DNA of 64,000 bases from Thermofilum sp. (GCA_038741495.1 JAVYKX010000001.1:366918-430917); one strand, 5' to 3'. Shown: positions 26,002 to 34,065, counted from the stretch's first letter. A program made the numbers and translations. The notes: generated by a model not told the origin, from the sequence alone.

Positions 26002-26652
26002 CTATCCTTCGACCCGCACCGCTCCGTACCAGGGCGTCCACTTCCCCCAGCCGGGGATATGACCAAAGACCGCGTTGACACCTATGAAGAGCGCGATTAT
26101 TCCGGCGACCACCAGGAAGGCTATAGCGAGGTACGCGAGGGTCTTGCTCTTCTTGTAGAAGAACACCGGGGATAGCAGGACTGAGAGGCCTGTGAGGAAG
26201 TACATCAGGAATGTTAGCTCAGGTGTTCTCGTTAGCCTGTACGTCAGGATTCCGAGGCCGTGTGCAATCGGGATAATGCCGAGAAACGCGAAGCCTAGGC
26301 TCGTGTACATAAGCTCTATCCGCATTAACAGGGATAAGCCTAAGACCAGGCAGGCTACGCCGAAAATCGCCCAGGGATCCATGAGGACGATGTTGTAGGG
26401 ACCTGGGAACGGCCAGGTGATCGTAGCCCACACGCCAGTAGCGAGTGCGTAAACTCCTACGGCTAGGTAGTAGGCTCCGAAGCCGCGGTCTAGCTTCTCT
26501 TTCTCTGCTAGCGGCTTGACGAGGCTGAAGAACAGGTACACAGCTGAGGCGAAAAGCGTGGCGGCGAGCAGCATAAGCCAGGTGTCAAGGGGGTCCACGA
26601 CGAGAAGCCGTTGTTGGTACAGCGTGTCGACGAGGGTCTGCTGCTGCAGCAT
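26002..26652 (-). CDS. DUF981-family membrane protein
   Basis: 216 residues from ATG 26652, chosen because a TATA box lies 26-28 bases upstream; the frame is open 12 codons further, overlapping that box. Six or seven hydrophobic segments are present. The segments TGVWATITWPFPGPYNIVLMD and GLGILTYRLT match what I recall of the archaeal DUF981 proteins, which are small membrane proteins of unknown function widespread in Thermoprotei. It is monocistronic and divergent from the DJ-1 gene. Confidence 0.72.
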   Translation of the reverse strand: MLQQQTLVDTLYQQRLLVVDPLDTWLMLLAATLFASAVYLFFSLVKPLAEKEKLDRGFGAYYLAVGVYALATGVWATITWPFPGPYNIVLMDPWAIFGVACLVLGLSLLMRIELMYTSLGFAFLGIIPIAHGLGILTYRLTRTPELTFLMYFLTGLSVLLSPVFFYKKSKTLAYLAIAFLVVAGIIALFIGVNAVFGHIPGWGKWTPWYGAVRVEG

Positions 26653-26675
26653 CGTGGTATATAACGATGCAGAGG

Positions 26676-26685
26676 CATATAAAAA
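26676..26685 (-). promoter_or_regulatory. TATA box that fixes the DUF981 start
   Basis: On the minus strand TTTTTATATG is centred about 28 bases before ATG 26652 and overlaps the longest possible ORF. This rules out the upstream start and implies leaderless initiation. Confidence 0.6.
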
Positions 26686-26851
26686 CACATATGTCGAATT
26701 ATGAATACTTCTTTCTTTTCATCGCTACTACGTTATTACTACGTCATGAATAATGTAATACATTGCCTAGATACCGAGTAGAGTTTCCATACCTCTGTGT
26801 GGGATGCATCCTGCAAGATACCTCTTCCTTTGCGTGAGGAAACCGCAAACG

Positions 26852-26859
26852 CTTTTTAC
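26852..26859 (+). promoter_or_regulatory. TATA-like element for the DJ-1 family gene
   Basis: CTTTTTAC is centred about 30 bases before ATG 26888. A second T-rich element follows at 26869-26875. Confidence 0.4.
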
Positions 26860-26887
26860 GGTCTTTTTCTTTAAGTTTCGATGGGAG

Positions 26888-27403
26888 ATGAAGGCAGCAG
26901 TTCTGGTAGAGGATTTGTTCGACGAGAGAGAGCTCATATTCCCCCTTTACAGGTTGAAGGAGCTCGGCTTCCAGGTCGACGTCGTGGGGCCTGAGGTCAG
27001 GGAGTACCGCGGCAAGGTAGGCTTAACTGTCAAGGCGGATAGAGACGCGCAGAGCGCGCTCCGCGAGGAGTACAGCGTGCTCTGGATACCTGGCGGCTAC
27101 GCTCCCGATAGGCTCAGGCGGAGCCGCGCGATACTAGAGCTTGTGAAGAAGGTTGCGGAGAAGGGCGTGGTTGCGGCGGTGTGCCATGCGCCCTGGGTGC
27201 TGATCTCTGCAGGGCTCGTGAAGGGTCGCAGGATCTCCGCTTTCTTTTCGATCCACGACGATTTGCGGAACGCTGGAGCGCTCGTCGTCGACGAGCCGTA
27301 CGTGCGCGACGGCAATATAATCACGGGCACTGACCCGGAAGCGATGCCGGGGATGTTCAAGCTGCTGGTGGAAGCCTTGAAGGAAAGAGGGCTTCTAGCC
27401 TAG
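26888..27403 (+). CDS. DJ-1/PfpI family protein
   Basis: 171 residues from ATG 26888; the frame is open 28 codons upstream but that part is hydrophobic nonsense overlapping the promoter. The class I glutamine amidotransferase-like fold is evident: VLWIPGGYAPDRLR and the nucleophile elbow AVCHAPWVL with Cys99-His100, plus an acidic residue in FDERELIFP. This is the archaeal PfpI layout, reported as intracellular protease and as protein/DNA deglycase or glyoxalase. It converges with the ThiF gene, overlapping by nine bases. Confidence 0.87.
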   Translation: MKAAVLVEDLFDERELIFPLYRLKELGFQVDVVGPEVREYRGKVGLTVKADRDAQSALREEYSVLWIPGGYAPDRLRRSRAILELVKKVAEKGVVAAVCHAPWVLISAGLVKGRRISAFFSIHDDLRNAGALVVDEPYVRDGNIITGTDPEAMPGMFKLLVEALKERGLLA

Positions 27404-28171
27404 CGCTTTCACATGCCCGCAAACCGGGCAGTTCTCCCTCTTCTTTACGTTGATCACGTCGAAAGAGCCCTGCACCCCGTCGAATATGAGCAGCTTACCT
27501 GCTAAGGGCTGCCCATAGCCCGTGATGAGCTTCACTGCCTCCAGTGCTTCGAGTGTGCCGAGGACGCCCGGTGTAGGGCCAGCTACGGGGAACGTTTTCT
27601 CCTCGGGCGGGTCCTCGGGCAGCAGGCAGCGCAGGCATGCGCTTTCACCAGGCTTCACGACCATGAGCTGCCCGTAAAGCCCCCTGACCGCCGCGTGAAC
27701 CAGAGGCTTGCCCAGCTTCACGCACGCCTCGTTTAGGAGGAACCTGGTCTTCCAGTTATCGAGGCAGTCCACCACGACATCTGCCTCCGCTACTAGCTGC
27801 TCGGCTCGCTCGAGCGTTTCGAGCTTCCCGAAGACCTGAACGACTTTCACGTGAGGGTTCAGCTCGCTTAGCTTGCTCGCCGCGCTGGACACTTTTTCCC
27901 TACCGATGTCGGGTGTCCAGTGCAGCACCTGCCTGTTGAGGTTGCTGAGCTCAACCTTCTCGGAATCCACGAGGATGATTCTACCCACGCCTGCAGCCGC
28001 CAGGTACATCGCAGCTGGAGAGCCGAGCCCGCCCACCCCCACGACGAGCACCGTGGAAGACTTCAGCTTCTTCTGGGCTTCCAGCCCCCACACTCTAAGC
28101 TGCCTGTCGTACCTCTCAACCTCCTCCGGGGTTAAGTCCACCATCCTCCCACCTCGAGGGCTGTCGCCCAC
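27395..28171 (-). CDS. ThiF/MoeB/HesA-type E1-like adenylyltransferase
   Basis: 258 residues from GTG 28171, or 249 from ATG 28144; the latter starts close to the conserved LTPEEVERYDRQLRVWG. The ATP site has VVGVGGLGSPAA (about 43-54) and a strand ending VDSEKVELSNLNRQVL. Zinc cysteines come as CLRC and CPVC. Such enzymes adenylate the Gly-Gly tail of small ubiquitin-like sulfur carriers for molybdopterin, thiamine or tRNA thiolation, or activate archaeal SAMPs. The MobB-type gene next door, divergent, favours a molybdenum/tungsten cofactor role; AOR at 35 kb would need such a cofactor. Confidence 0.87.
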   Translation of the reverse strand: MGDSPRGGRMVDLTPEEVERYDRQLRVWGLEAQKKLKSSTVLVVGVGGLGSPAAMYLAAAGVGRIILVDSEKVELSNLNRQVLHWTPDIGREKVSSAASKLSELNPHVKVVQVFGKLETLERAEQLVAEADVVVDCLDNWKTRFLLNEACVKLGKPLVHAAVRGLYGQLMVVKPGESACLRCLLPEDPPEEKTFPVAGPTPGVLGTLEALEAVKLITGYGQPLAGKLLIFDGVQGSFDVINVKKRENCPVCGHVKALG

Positions 28172-28312
28172 CCACCGGCGCGCCGCTTCATTCTCGGCCT
28201 GGAGCCGCGTCGCGGCGTGTGCGTAGGGTGGGCGAGTCAGGCTACCTACCTCAGATCACCTTTCACGCCAAGGGGAACGCTCATCACTCCAGACTTGTAT
28301 ACGCGTTAGCCG

Positions 28313-28319
28313 TTTTAAG
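28313..28319 (+). promoter_or_regulatory. TATA box for the MobB fusion gene
   Basis: TTTTAAG is centred about 25 bases before GTG 28340, giving a leaderless transcript. Confidence 0.5.
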
Positions 28320-28339
28320 CTATCGCGCCTATCGGGCTT

Positions 28340-29062
28340 GTGAAAGCGTTCGCAGTTGTAGGCTTCAAAGACTCTGGGAAAACAACGCTTGCGGAGAAGC
28401 TGGTCGGGATCCTGGCCTCGCGGGGCTACCGGGTAGCGGCGGTGAAGCACGCTCACAGCGGGCTGAACTTGCAGGGCGACTCTGCCAGGCTCTTCGCCGC
28501 TGGCGCTGAGCGGGTGATAGCGCTGTCTGAGAACGCCTCAGAGGTGATCGCCGGGAGCTTGAGCCTAGAGGAGGCTCTGGCAGCGCTGAGAGCTTACGAC
28601 TTCGTGGTTGTGGAGGGCTTTAAGGAGCGCTTCCCGGGGGTAAGGGTCGCGGTTGCTAGGAGCCGGGAGGAGCTGGAGAAGCTGCAGAGCCCGCTGCTGG
28701 TCGCCGCCTACTCGGCAGCTGAGCTGGGGGGTGCTAGCGTTCCCGTCTTCAAGCCTGGGGAGGAGGAGCGGCTGGCCGACTTGCTTACCGAGAAGGCTTT
28801 CGAGCCGCCTGCCGGGCTTAACTGCGGTTTCTGCGGGTTTAGCAGCTGTATCGAGTTCGCTCGTGCTGTAGCAAAGGGCGAGGTTTCGCCCTCGGGCTGC
28901 CGGGTGCTAGCTTCGAGAGTCAAGCTCGTCGTCGACGGTAAAGCAGTCGAGCTCAACCCCTTCGTGCAGGACGTAATAAGGAACGTGGTCAGAGCCCTGG
29001 TTTCCACGCTGAAGGGGGTTGGAGAGAGGCCGGGTAGAGTGGAGCTCGTGCTTATAGATTAG
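28340..29062 (+). CDS. mobB: MobB-like GTPase fused to a four-Cys Fe-S domain
   Basis: 240 residues. The N-terminal P-loop GFKDSGKTT (8-16) followed by VAAVKHAHSG and FVVVEGFKE identifies a MobB domain, which assists attachment of a nucleotide to molybdopterin. Residues 160-190 carry Cys162, Cys165, Cys170 and Cys187 in a CGFCGFSSC...GC pattern, the form seen in PF04060-type [4Fe-4S] domains of RnfB and corrinoid proteins. The fusion suggests redox coupling or iron-sulfur-dependent cofactor insertion. About 50 residues follow. A neighbouring ThiF/MoeB gene supports a pterin-cofactor role; the cofactor is likely tungstopterin in such an organism, by inference. Confidence 0.8.
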   Translation: MKAFAVVGFKDSGKTTLAEKLVGILASRGYRVAAVKHAHSGLNLQGDSARLFAAGAERVIALSENASEVIAGSLSLEEALAALRAYDFVVVEGFKERFPGVRVAVARSREELEKLQSPLLVAAYSAAELGGASVPVFKPGEEERLADLLTEKAFEPPAGLNCGFCGFSSCIEFARAVAKGEVSPSGCRVLASRVKLVVDGKAVELNPFVQDVIRNVVRALVSTLKGVGERPGRVELVLID

Positions 29063-29103
29063 TGCCGCGAAGTTTTTGTCCACGCAGTGCCGGTGAAGCC
29101 TCG

Positions 29104-30057
29104 ATGGAAACAACGCTCGTGGGGAGCTTCCCCCTTGAGCCGAAGAGGGAGAACCTAGCCCGCGCGTTAGAAGATCAAGCGGAGCTCGGCGTAACGTACC
29201 CCGTCCTGCCGCAGCTGAGGGATTTTGTGCTGATGTACGTTGAGCCCCTCGTCGCTAAGGGGGTTCTCAGCCTCGAGCACACGGGCTACGTGCTCCGCGG
29301 CGATCCTCTCAGCGTGGAGCCCGAGGTGCCTGAGGATCTCGTCGAGGCGGCGGATATAGCGGCGGATCTGGGGCTCCGGTACCGTGTCCCCTTCACAGGC
29401 CCTTTCACTATCGCGTCGCGGATAGCTCTCCCCGGGGGGAAGCCCGGGGATATCATGTCCTCTGTCCTTTCCTCCCGGGAGGCTCTGGAGCCCCTGCTCG
29501 AGTACGTGCGCGGGATGGCGCGTGAAGTCTACTCCAGTCTTCGCGGTTACATCTACTGTGTCGACGAGCCTGTGCTCTCCGTAATCGTCGGGTCGAGAAG
29601 CGTGCTCTTCGGGTACTCTCCAGGAGAGCTCGCGGAAACCCTCGATAGCGTGCTCGAGCAGCTTAAAGCGCCTATGAAGGGAGTTCACGTCTGCGCGAGG
29701 CTGCCGCCCCTCCTGAAGAGGATGCTGCTCAGCCTTCGCTACGCGAATTTCCTGGATCACGAGCACAGTGATGTCCCGGAGAACAGGGCTTACTACACGA
29801 GGGACGAGCTGGCGGGCAGCGGTAAGGCTCTCGGTTTCGGTGTAGTGTCGTCGAAGAACCCGAGGGTGGAGAGGCGCGAGGATGTCGAGAAGCTTGCACG
29901 GGAAGCTGTTGAGCGCTACGGGGAGCGCCTAGCTTTCCTCAAGCCTGACTGCGGCTTCGGCGGGCTCAGGGGCTACCTCAAGGGGAGGGAGTACGAGGAG
30001 GTTGTGCTGAGGAAGATACGGGTTTTGGTAGAAGTGGCCTCTGAGCTCAAGGTGTAA
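29104..30057 (+). CDS. metE: Cobalamin-independent methionine synthase-like protein (MetE C-terminal domain)
   Basis: 317 residues from ATG 29104; the frame is open 14 codons upstream. Only the catalytic barrel is present, as usual in archaeal MetE. Zinc-site features are HVCARLPPLL, a Glu in the DHEHSDVPE neighbourhood and the final Cys in LKPDCGFGGLRGY. Archaeal short MetE proteins transfer a methyl group to homocysteine from a donor that may be a corrinoid protein or a folate analogue. It is followed by sfsA after three bases, so the two are co-transcribed. Confidence 0.87.
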   Translation: METTLVGSFPLEPKRENLARALEDQAELGVTYPVLPQLRDFVLMYVEPLVAKGVLSLEHTGYVLRGDPLSVEPEVPEDLVEAADIAADLGLRYRVPFTGPFTIASRIALPGGKPGDIMSSVLSSREALEPLLEYVRGMAREVYSSLRGYIYCVDEPVLSVIVGSRSVLFGYSPGELAETLDSVLEQLKAPMKGVHVCARLPPLLKRMLLSLRYANFLDHEHSDVPENRAYYTRDELAGSGKALGFGVVSSKNPRVERREDVEKLAREAVERYGERLAFLKPDCGFGGLRGYLKGREYEEVVLRKIRVLVEVASELKV

Positions 30058-30060
30058 TGC

Positions 30061-30762
30061 TTGCCCTTAGAGCTGCTCAGGCTGCCTGAACCCGTGCCCT
30101 GCACTATAGTCAGGAGGAGGAACCGCTTCGTCGTCGAGGTCCAGGTAGCTGGCAGCGTGAGAGCTGCTAGCATCAACAACACGGGCAGGCTCCTCGACTA
30201 CGTGGCCCAGGGTAGGCTGGGCTTCTGCTTCCCGAGGAGTGGTGGGCGGACGGATTACCGCCTCTTCGCGGTAGCGGAGGGTGAGGCAGCCGCCCTGATA
30301 GATACTCAGATGCAGATGAAAGCCTTCGAGTCCCTGCTGGGCCTGAAGGGAACAGTGTGGGAGCGTTGCCGCTTGCTCTCCAGGAGCCCCAGGGTCGGCG
30401 ACTCGACGCTCGACTACCTTCTATCCTGCGGTGGCGACGAGATTTACACGGAGCTGAAGAGCGCAGTGCTTCGCGAAGGGCCTTACGCGATGTATCCGGA
30501 CTGTCCGACGCTCAGAGGCAGGAGGCATATAAGAGAGCTGACCGAGCTTGCTAGGAGCGGCTGGAGAGCGCTCATCGTGTTCATCGCAGCGGCTCCCGGA
30601 GTCTCGGCGTTCAAGCCCTACGAGAGAGGCGACCCGGAGGTGGCGAGGCTCCTAAGGCAAGCTAAAGAGTCGGGAGTGCTGCTGAGAGCCGTGTCCATGC
30701 ACTACGACCCCGCTCTCTCCGCAGTTGTCCTCGATAACCCCTCCTTACAGGTGCTTGTGTAG
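30061..30762 (+). CDS. sfsA: SfsA family protein (sugar fermentation stimulation homologue)
   Basis: 233 residues from a TTG start three bases after metE. SfsA hallmarks are present: an OB-like N-terminal part with VEVQVAGSVRAASINNTGRL, then a nuclease-like core with EIYTELKSAVLREG, AMYPDCPTLRGRRHIREL and a final SMHYDPALSAVVL. The core has the Glu-x-Lys motif of PD-(D/E)xK nucleases. SfsA was first linked to maltose metabolism in E. coli and binds DNA; its archaeal role is unknown. No better start exists. Confidence 0.88.
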   Translation: MPLELLRLPEPVPCTIVRRRNRFVVEVQVAGSVRAASINNTGRLLDYVAQGRLGFCFPRSGGRTDYRLFAVAEGEAAALIDTQMQMKAFESLLGLKGTVWERCRLLSRSPRVGDSTLDYLLSCGGDEIYTELKSAVLREGPYAMYPDCPTLRGRRHIRELTELARSGWRALIVFIAAAPGVSAFKPYERGDPEVARLLRQAKESGVLLRAVSMHYDPALSAVVLDNPSLQVLV

Positions 30763-30793
30763 AGCTCTTCTTCAGCTTCTAGTCCCGCAGCCT

Positions 30794-31061
30794 GGGTCCC
30801 GCGCCGGTGCTCATCTCCCCCTTTGGCCGTTGCGGGCCTCTGGGGCCCGCCCTGCGGCCTCCTCGCGGGAGACCGGGGCGGGTCATGGGGTCGGCCGCCG
30901 CCCTTGGCGGTGGCCTACACCCCCTCCTTTCAGCGCCCCGTCGCCGGGGCGCATCCCCGGAGGGGGACCTCCCGGTTGGTAGCGGGGGTGGACCCTCGAT
31001 CCCGCGCGCGGAGCACCCGGGCACCAGCGCCGAAGCGGCGAGGTCCCGGGAAGCGGGGCTC
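30794..31061 (-). ncRNA. Candidate structured RNA gene of about 270 nt, family unknown
   Basis: The block between sfsA and the next gene is far more GC-rich than its surroundings and folds on itself. A closing helix pairs GGGTCCCGC (30794-30802) with GCGGGGCTC (31053-31061), all nine positions with two G-U. Inside, GGTGCTC (30806) pairs with GAGCACC (31011). Hairpins: 30825-30859 (GGCCG and GCGGGCC arms), 30893-30915 (ten pairs), 30920-30966 (CCCCCTCC with GGAGGGGG around an inner GCGCCCC/GGGGCGC), 31028-31040 (CGCCG AAG CGGCG). A minus-strand TATA box lies 26 bases upstream of 31061, so transcription from 31061 toward 30794 is most likely. I could not match it to SRP RNA or RNase P RNA: neither the SRP helix 8 loop nor the RNase P P4 boxes were found. 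Confidence 0.6.
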
Positions 31062-31083
31062 CGTGTGGGGCGGTTGTGTAGAA

Positions 31084-31092
31084 TTCTTTAAG
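31084..31092 (-). promoter_or_regulatory. TATA box for the candidate RNA
   Basis: On the minus strand CTTAAAGAA follows a run of five C (BRE-like) and is centred about 26 bases before position 31062, exactly where the closing helix begins. Confidence 0.5.
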
Positions 31093-31153
31093 GGGGCTAC
31101 TTATTGCTTGTGTGGGGTTTTTCGCTGCTAGCGGGTTTAGCTAGCTGTAGGGT

Positions 31154-31768
31154 TTGAGCGGTGGGGGGCTGCTGATTGTTGAAGGTTTTGGGTTGCTCGG
31201 CGGGAGGATGGCTGTCTACCCGGAGGGCAGGGTGCTGGTGATCAGCGGGGACAGGACGATAGCGGCGGAAACAGCGCTGCCGGTGAGGGCGGAGCGGGCT
31301 TTCAGCGTCGACTGCAGGGAGGTGCCCGGCGACGTTGTGGCGGCGGAGGTGAGGAGCGAGGGGGTGCTGGTGGTGAGGACGAGGGAGGGTGAGGAGCTCG
31401 TCCTCGGCGGTGAGGGGCTGGAGGCGCTTAAGCTCCCGCCTGCCGAGAAGTGGTGCGATTTCCCGTGCGGGGTGCTTGAAAAAGCTGCTAGAGCAATGGA
31501 GGGGGAGTGGGGTTTCGCGGGACTCGAGCTGGAGGGCGACTTGCTGACGGTGAGCTTCAACGGCTTGAGGTGGAGGGCGGTGCTGGGAGGCTGCAGCTGC
31601 AGCTTCAAAGCGGAGGTGAACGTGCACACGCTGAGGAAGATCCACGAGGTCTTCAGAGCCGCGGGGCTGAAGCCGGTGAGCGTAGCGTTCAACACCCTGG
31701 GGCGCACGGTGCTGATGAGGCTGAGGGGTGGGTGGCTCACCGTGTACACGGCTTTCGCCACGGGGTGA
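31154..31768 (+). CDS. Unrecognised beta-rich protein beside the RNA candidate
   Basis: Up to 204 residues from TTG 31154; ATG 31207 is an alternative. The composition is rich in Gly, Glu, Val and Leu with alternating strands (RVLVISGDRTI, GVLVVRTREGEELVL, GDLLTVSFNGLRWR) and one helix before the C-terminus. Four Cys occur (DCREV, CDFPC and CSCSF), with no clear metal pattern. It has no signal or membrane segment. I could not assign a family. The plus strand is unusually G-rich here compared with neighbours. Confidence 0.5.
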   Translation: MSGGGLLIVEGFGLLGGRMAVYPEGRVLVISGDRTIAAETALPVRAERAFSVDCREVPGDVVAAEVRSEGVLVVRTREGEELVLGGEGLEALKLPPAEKWCDFPCGVLEKAARAMEGEWGFAGLELEGDLLTVSFNGLRWRAVLGGCSCSFKAEVNVHTLRKIHEVFRAAGLKPVSVAFNTLGRTVLMRLRGGWLTVYTAFATG

Positions 31769-31888
31769 GTGGTGTGGAGAGGCTGGCGAGCGGCGAGGGC
31801 ATGAGGGAGCTGCGTGAAGCTGGGGAGAAAGGCGGTATACTCCCCGGGGCATCGAGCCTAGAGGACGCCTACTGTGCTGCGGATCAGG

Positions 31889-32860
31889 CTACTGAGCGTA
31901 GAACTCCCTCACTGTAGCTGTGCTGCCTAGAGCTTTAGCGATGCTGTAGGCTCCCGAGAGAAGCAGCCCGGATGCAGCGGTGAGCGCGAAGAAGGGTGCA
32001 CGAGGTATCGTGGAGAGTACTGCGAGGGCGATGGCTACCGACACTGCGCCGGCGATGCCCGCAACAACTCTGAACCTCGTCTCTTTCGGCACCTCCGCGT
32101 AAATGATTCTCGATGTTCCCGCCTCGGCTACGAACACGTGCCTGCGCGGGCCGTACACGTACTCGCAGATGTAAACAGGGACGTGGACGAGCCTCCTCTC
32201 GAAAGTTTTCTTCTCTACTAGCTTCGCAGCAGCTTGCTTGCCGAACCTTCGGGACAACCTGCGCGCAACCTCCTCCTCCGCCCTGCGCTCAGCGGCTCTA
32301 TCTGCCTCCTCAGGAGGAATATCGGGGTTCAGGAGCACTCCTCCTCTCTGCTGCACGTAGCGGTAGCTGAAGTAAACCTTCCCCGCGGGGCTGAGCGTTA
32401 GCCGGCCGAGAGCGCTCTCCAGATCGCGCCTGAGCCCGGGTACGGAGACGATGGCTGTAGCGGTCTCTTCGCCTGCCTCCTCGGCGAAGCCCCGGGGGAC
32501 TATACTCTCGGGAAGTATAGCCAGCGGTCTTAAGCGCACGTAGCTGCTCCCGCCCTGCACCGTGTACGCGAACACTCCGCTGATCTCGTAGAGCCAGTAC
32601 GGGTGGAACTCTAAACGGCACCTAGATATCGTCGCTGAGGCGAAGAAATCGTTTGGCGTCTCGGGCATGCGGAGAGCCCACTGCGCGAAGATCTTGAACA
32701 CCTCTCCAGGCTCGTAATTTATGCGCTCCATGAGGTGGTCGCCCACGCTTCCCTGTCTGGAGAAAGCTGTCCCGCAGCTAGGGCAGGTGAGGACGGATTC
32801 TCCTCTCCACTCGACCTCAGTCCCGCAGTAAGGGCACGGTAGCCTCCTCTCCGCGCTCAC
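31889..32860 (-). CDS. Zinc-ribbon membrane protein, second of a paralogous pair
   Basis: 323 residues. The N-terminus has a rubredoxin-like zinc ribbon, CPYCGTEVEW then CPSCGTAF (about residues 9-31). A middle region of about 220 residues contains a conserved-looking sequence shared in layout with the upstream gene (a Tyr/Trp segment, then an Arg-rich helix and VHVPVYICEYVYG). Two hydrophobic segments near the C-terminus (about 265-310) anchor it. Start overlaps the end of the upstream paralogue by four bases. Function unknown; a metal-dependent membrane assembly factor or a protein-quality protein is only speculation. Confidence 0.7.
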   Translation of the reverse strand: MSAERRLPCPYCGTEVEWRGESVLTCPSCGTAFSRQGSVGDHLMERINYEPGEVFKIFAQWALRMPETPNDFFASATISRCRLEFHPYWLYEISGVFAYTVQGGSSYVRLRPLAILPESIVPRGFAEEAGEETATAIVSVPGLRRDLESALGRLTLSPAGKVYFSYRYVQQRGGVLLNPDIPPEEADRAAERRAEEEVARRLSRRFGKQAAAKLVEKKTFERRLVHVPVYICEYVYGPRRHVFVAEAGTSRIIYAEVPKETRFRVVAGIAGAVSVAIALAVLSTIPRAPFFALTAASGLLLSGAYSIAKALGSTATVREFYAQ

Positions 32861-34065
32861 TTTCTCACCCTTCTCGCAGGCTTGTACGCGGTCCGAACCA
32901 GGAAGTAGACGCCGGCTAGCCCAAAGAAGAAGATTAGGATCGCAAGCTCGCCGAGCCCTACGCTCGTAAACGACTCTACCGCGGCCCCGGTCGCCAGGGA
33001 GAGTGCCCAGGATCCTGCTAGCGCCGCGGCGCGCCTCATGTTCGATAGGGGTGCCTCCGCAACTCTCGATGAGGCTTCGGGGCCCACAGCGGCACCTGCG
33101 AATAGGCCTTCAGGCCTGCGGTAAGTGAAGTACCAGTAGGGGACGAAGACCAGATGAATCCACTCCACGTTCACTTTCGGGTTGAACTCGTTCAGCACCA
33201 CATCCTCAACGCTGCCGGGAGCCCTCGCCCTAGCTTCGGCTTTCGCTTTCTCAGCCAGGTTATCCTCGATCGTGTCGACCACTATGCTTGCAGCCCCCTC
33301 CTTCCCGATCTCCGGCGCCAGGATGAAGCCCGCCAGAGGCTTCGCTTCCTCGGCTGACAGCTCCTTCGGCTTGCTCAGCGCCCACGCGCTCCTGACCCAC
33401 TCGGTGATCTCCTCCGCTCCGAAAATCTCCGCGTTGAGCCTAGCTATCACGGGCTCGATAGTTTTCGCGCTCACGGTTCCCGAGACACTCATCCTCCTAC
33501 GCTCGCTGACCGTCTGCTTCCCATGCTGGCGGGTCACAACGTACGTCACGGTTGCTCTGTAGCTCGCCGCCCCCTCAGCGCCTGCAACCCACACAGGGAC
33601 GTACCTCAGCTCCGCTGAAACAAGAGTTCCGCCGAGCCTGCCTGCAAGCCTCTCTACCGCGCTTCGCGGAGCTGGAGGCCAAGCGAGGATCTTCAAGACT
33701 CTCCCGTAAACGTCGCCCGCCCACCCACAGTAGGGACACACGTAGACTACTGTTTCCGGGCTGAGTTGGAGCGATGCCGCGCACTGGGGGCAGCGGAGCG
33801 AGACTGTGATCTCCAGCTCCTCGACGGGGAAGCCTATCTCCCTAAGCTTCCTCGAGAGGTCCAGCCGAATCCTGTCCCCGTGGAGCTCCGCGAAGTCTCT
33901 CCTCCCCAGCTCGTAGAGGAGGCTTGTCAGCACCTGCTCGAGCCCCGGCCGGGCAGGCCTAGCTGCAGCCGAGAGGTACACTAGCCTGCCGTCCCGCGTG
34001 GTGAGGGATACGAAAGCTGTCGCTGCTTGGCTTAAACCGCTAGGCGCCTGGCTCAGAGCCCCCAC
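32857..34065 (-). CDS. Zinc-ribbon membrane protein, first of a paralogous pair
   Basis: 402 residues with the same plan as the next gene: an extra N-terminal domain of about 85 residues, then a zinc ribbon with CPQCAASLQL and CPYCGWAG (about 93-120), then a mixed domain ending in WIHLVFVPYWYFTY, and two membrane segments near the C-terminus. The final basic tail (YKPARRVRK) should be cytoplasmic. The similarity of layout and the four-base overlap with the downstream gene suggest tandem duplication and a heteromeric membrane complex. GTG start. No family recognised. Confidence 0.7.
   Translation of the reverse strand: MGALSQAPSGLSQAATAFVSLTTRDGRLVYLSAAARPARPGLEQVLTSLLYELGRRDFAELHGDRIRLDLSRKLREIGFPVEELEITVSLRCPQCAASLQLSPETVVYVCPYCGWAGDVYGRVLKILAWPPAPRSAVERLAGRLGGTLVSAELRYVPVWVAGAEGAASYRATVTYVVTRQHGKQTVSERRRMSVSGTVSAKTIEPVIARLNAEIFGAEEITEWVRSAWALSKPKELSAEEAKPLAGFILAPEIGKEGAASIVVDTIEDNLAEKAKAEARARAPGSVEDVVLNEFNPKVNVEWIHLVFVPYWYFTYRRPEGLFAGAAVGPEASSRVAEAPLSNMRRAAALAGSWALSLATGAAVESFTSVGLGELAILIFFFGLAGVYFLVRTAYKPARRVRK

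Noticed and set aside
30794-31061. SRP RNA or RNase P RNA as identity of the GC-rich block
   Set aside because: I could not find the conserved SRP helix 8 loop or the RNase P P4 sequences on either strand. Kept as an unassigned candidate rather than naming it.
30807-31131. Long open frames across the GC-rich block
   Set aside because: Several frames are open at once because stop codons are rare in very GC-rich DNA. The translations are Pro/Gly/Arg-rich, without domains, and the DNA has strong internal complementarity.
31774-31917. 47-codon frame after the unrecognised 204-residue gene
   Set aside because: It has a GTG start but its end overlaps the convergent zinc-ribbon gene, and its composition is nondescript. 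Too weak to list as a gene.
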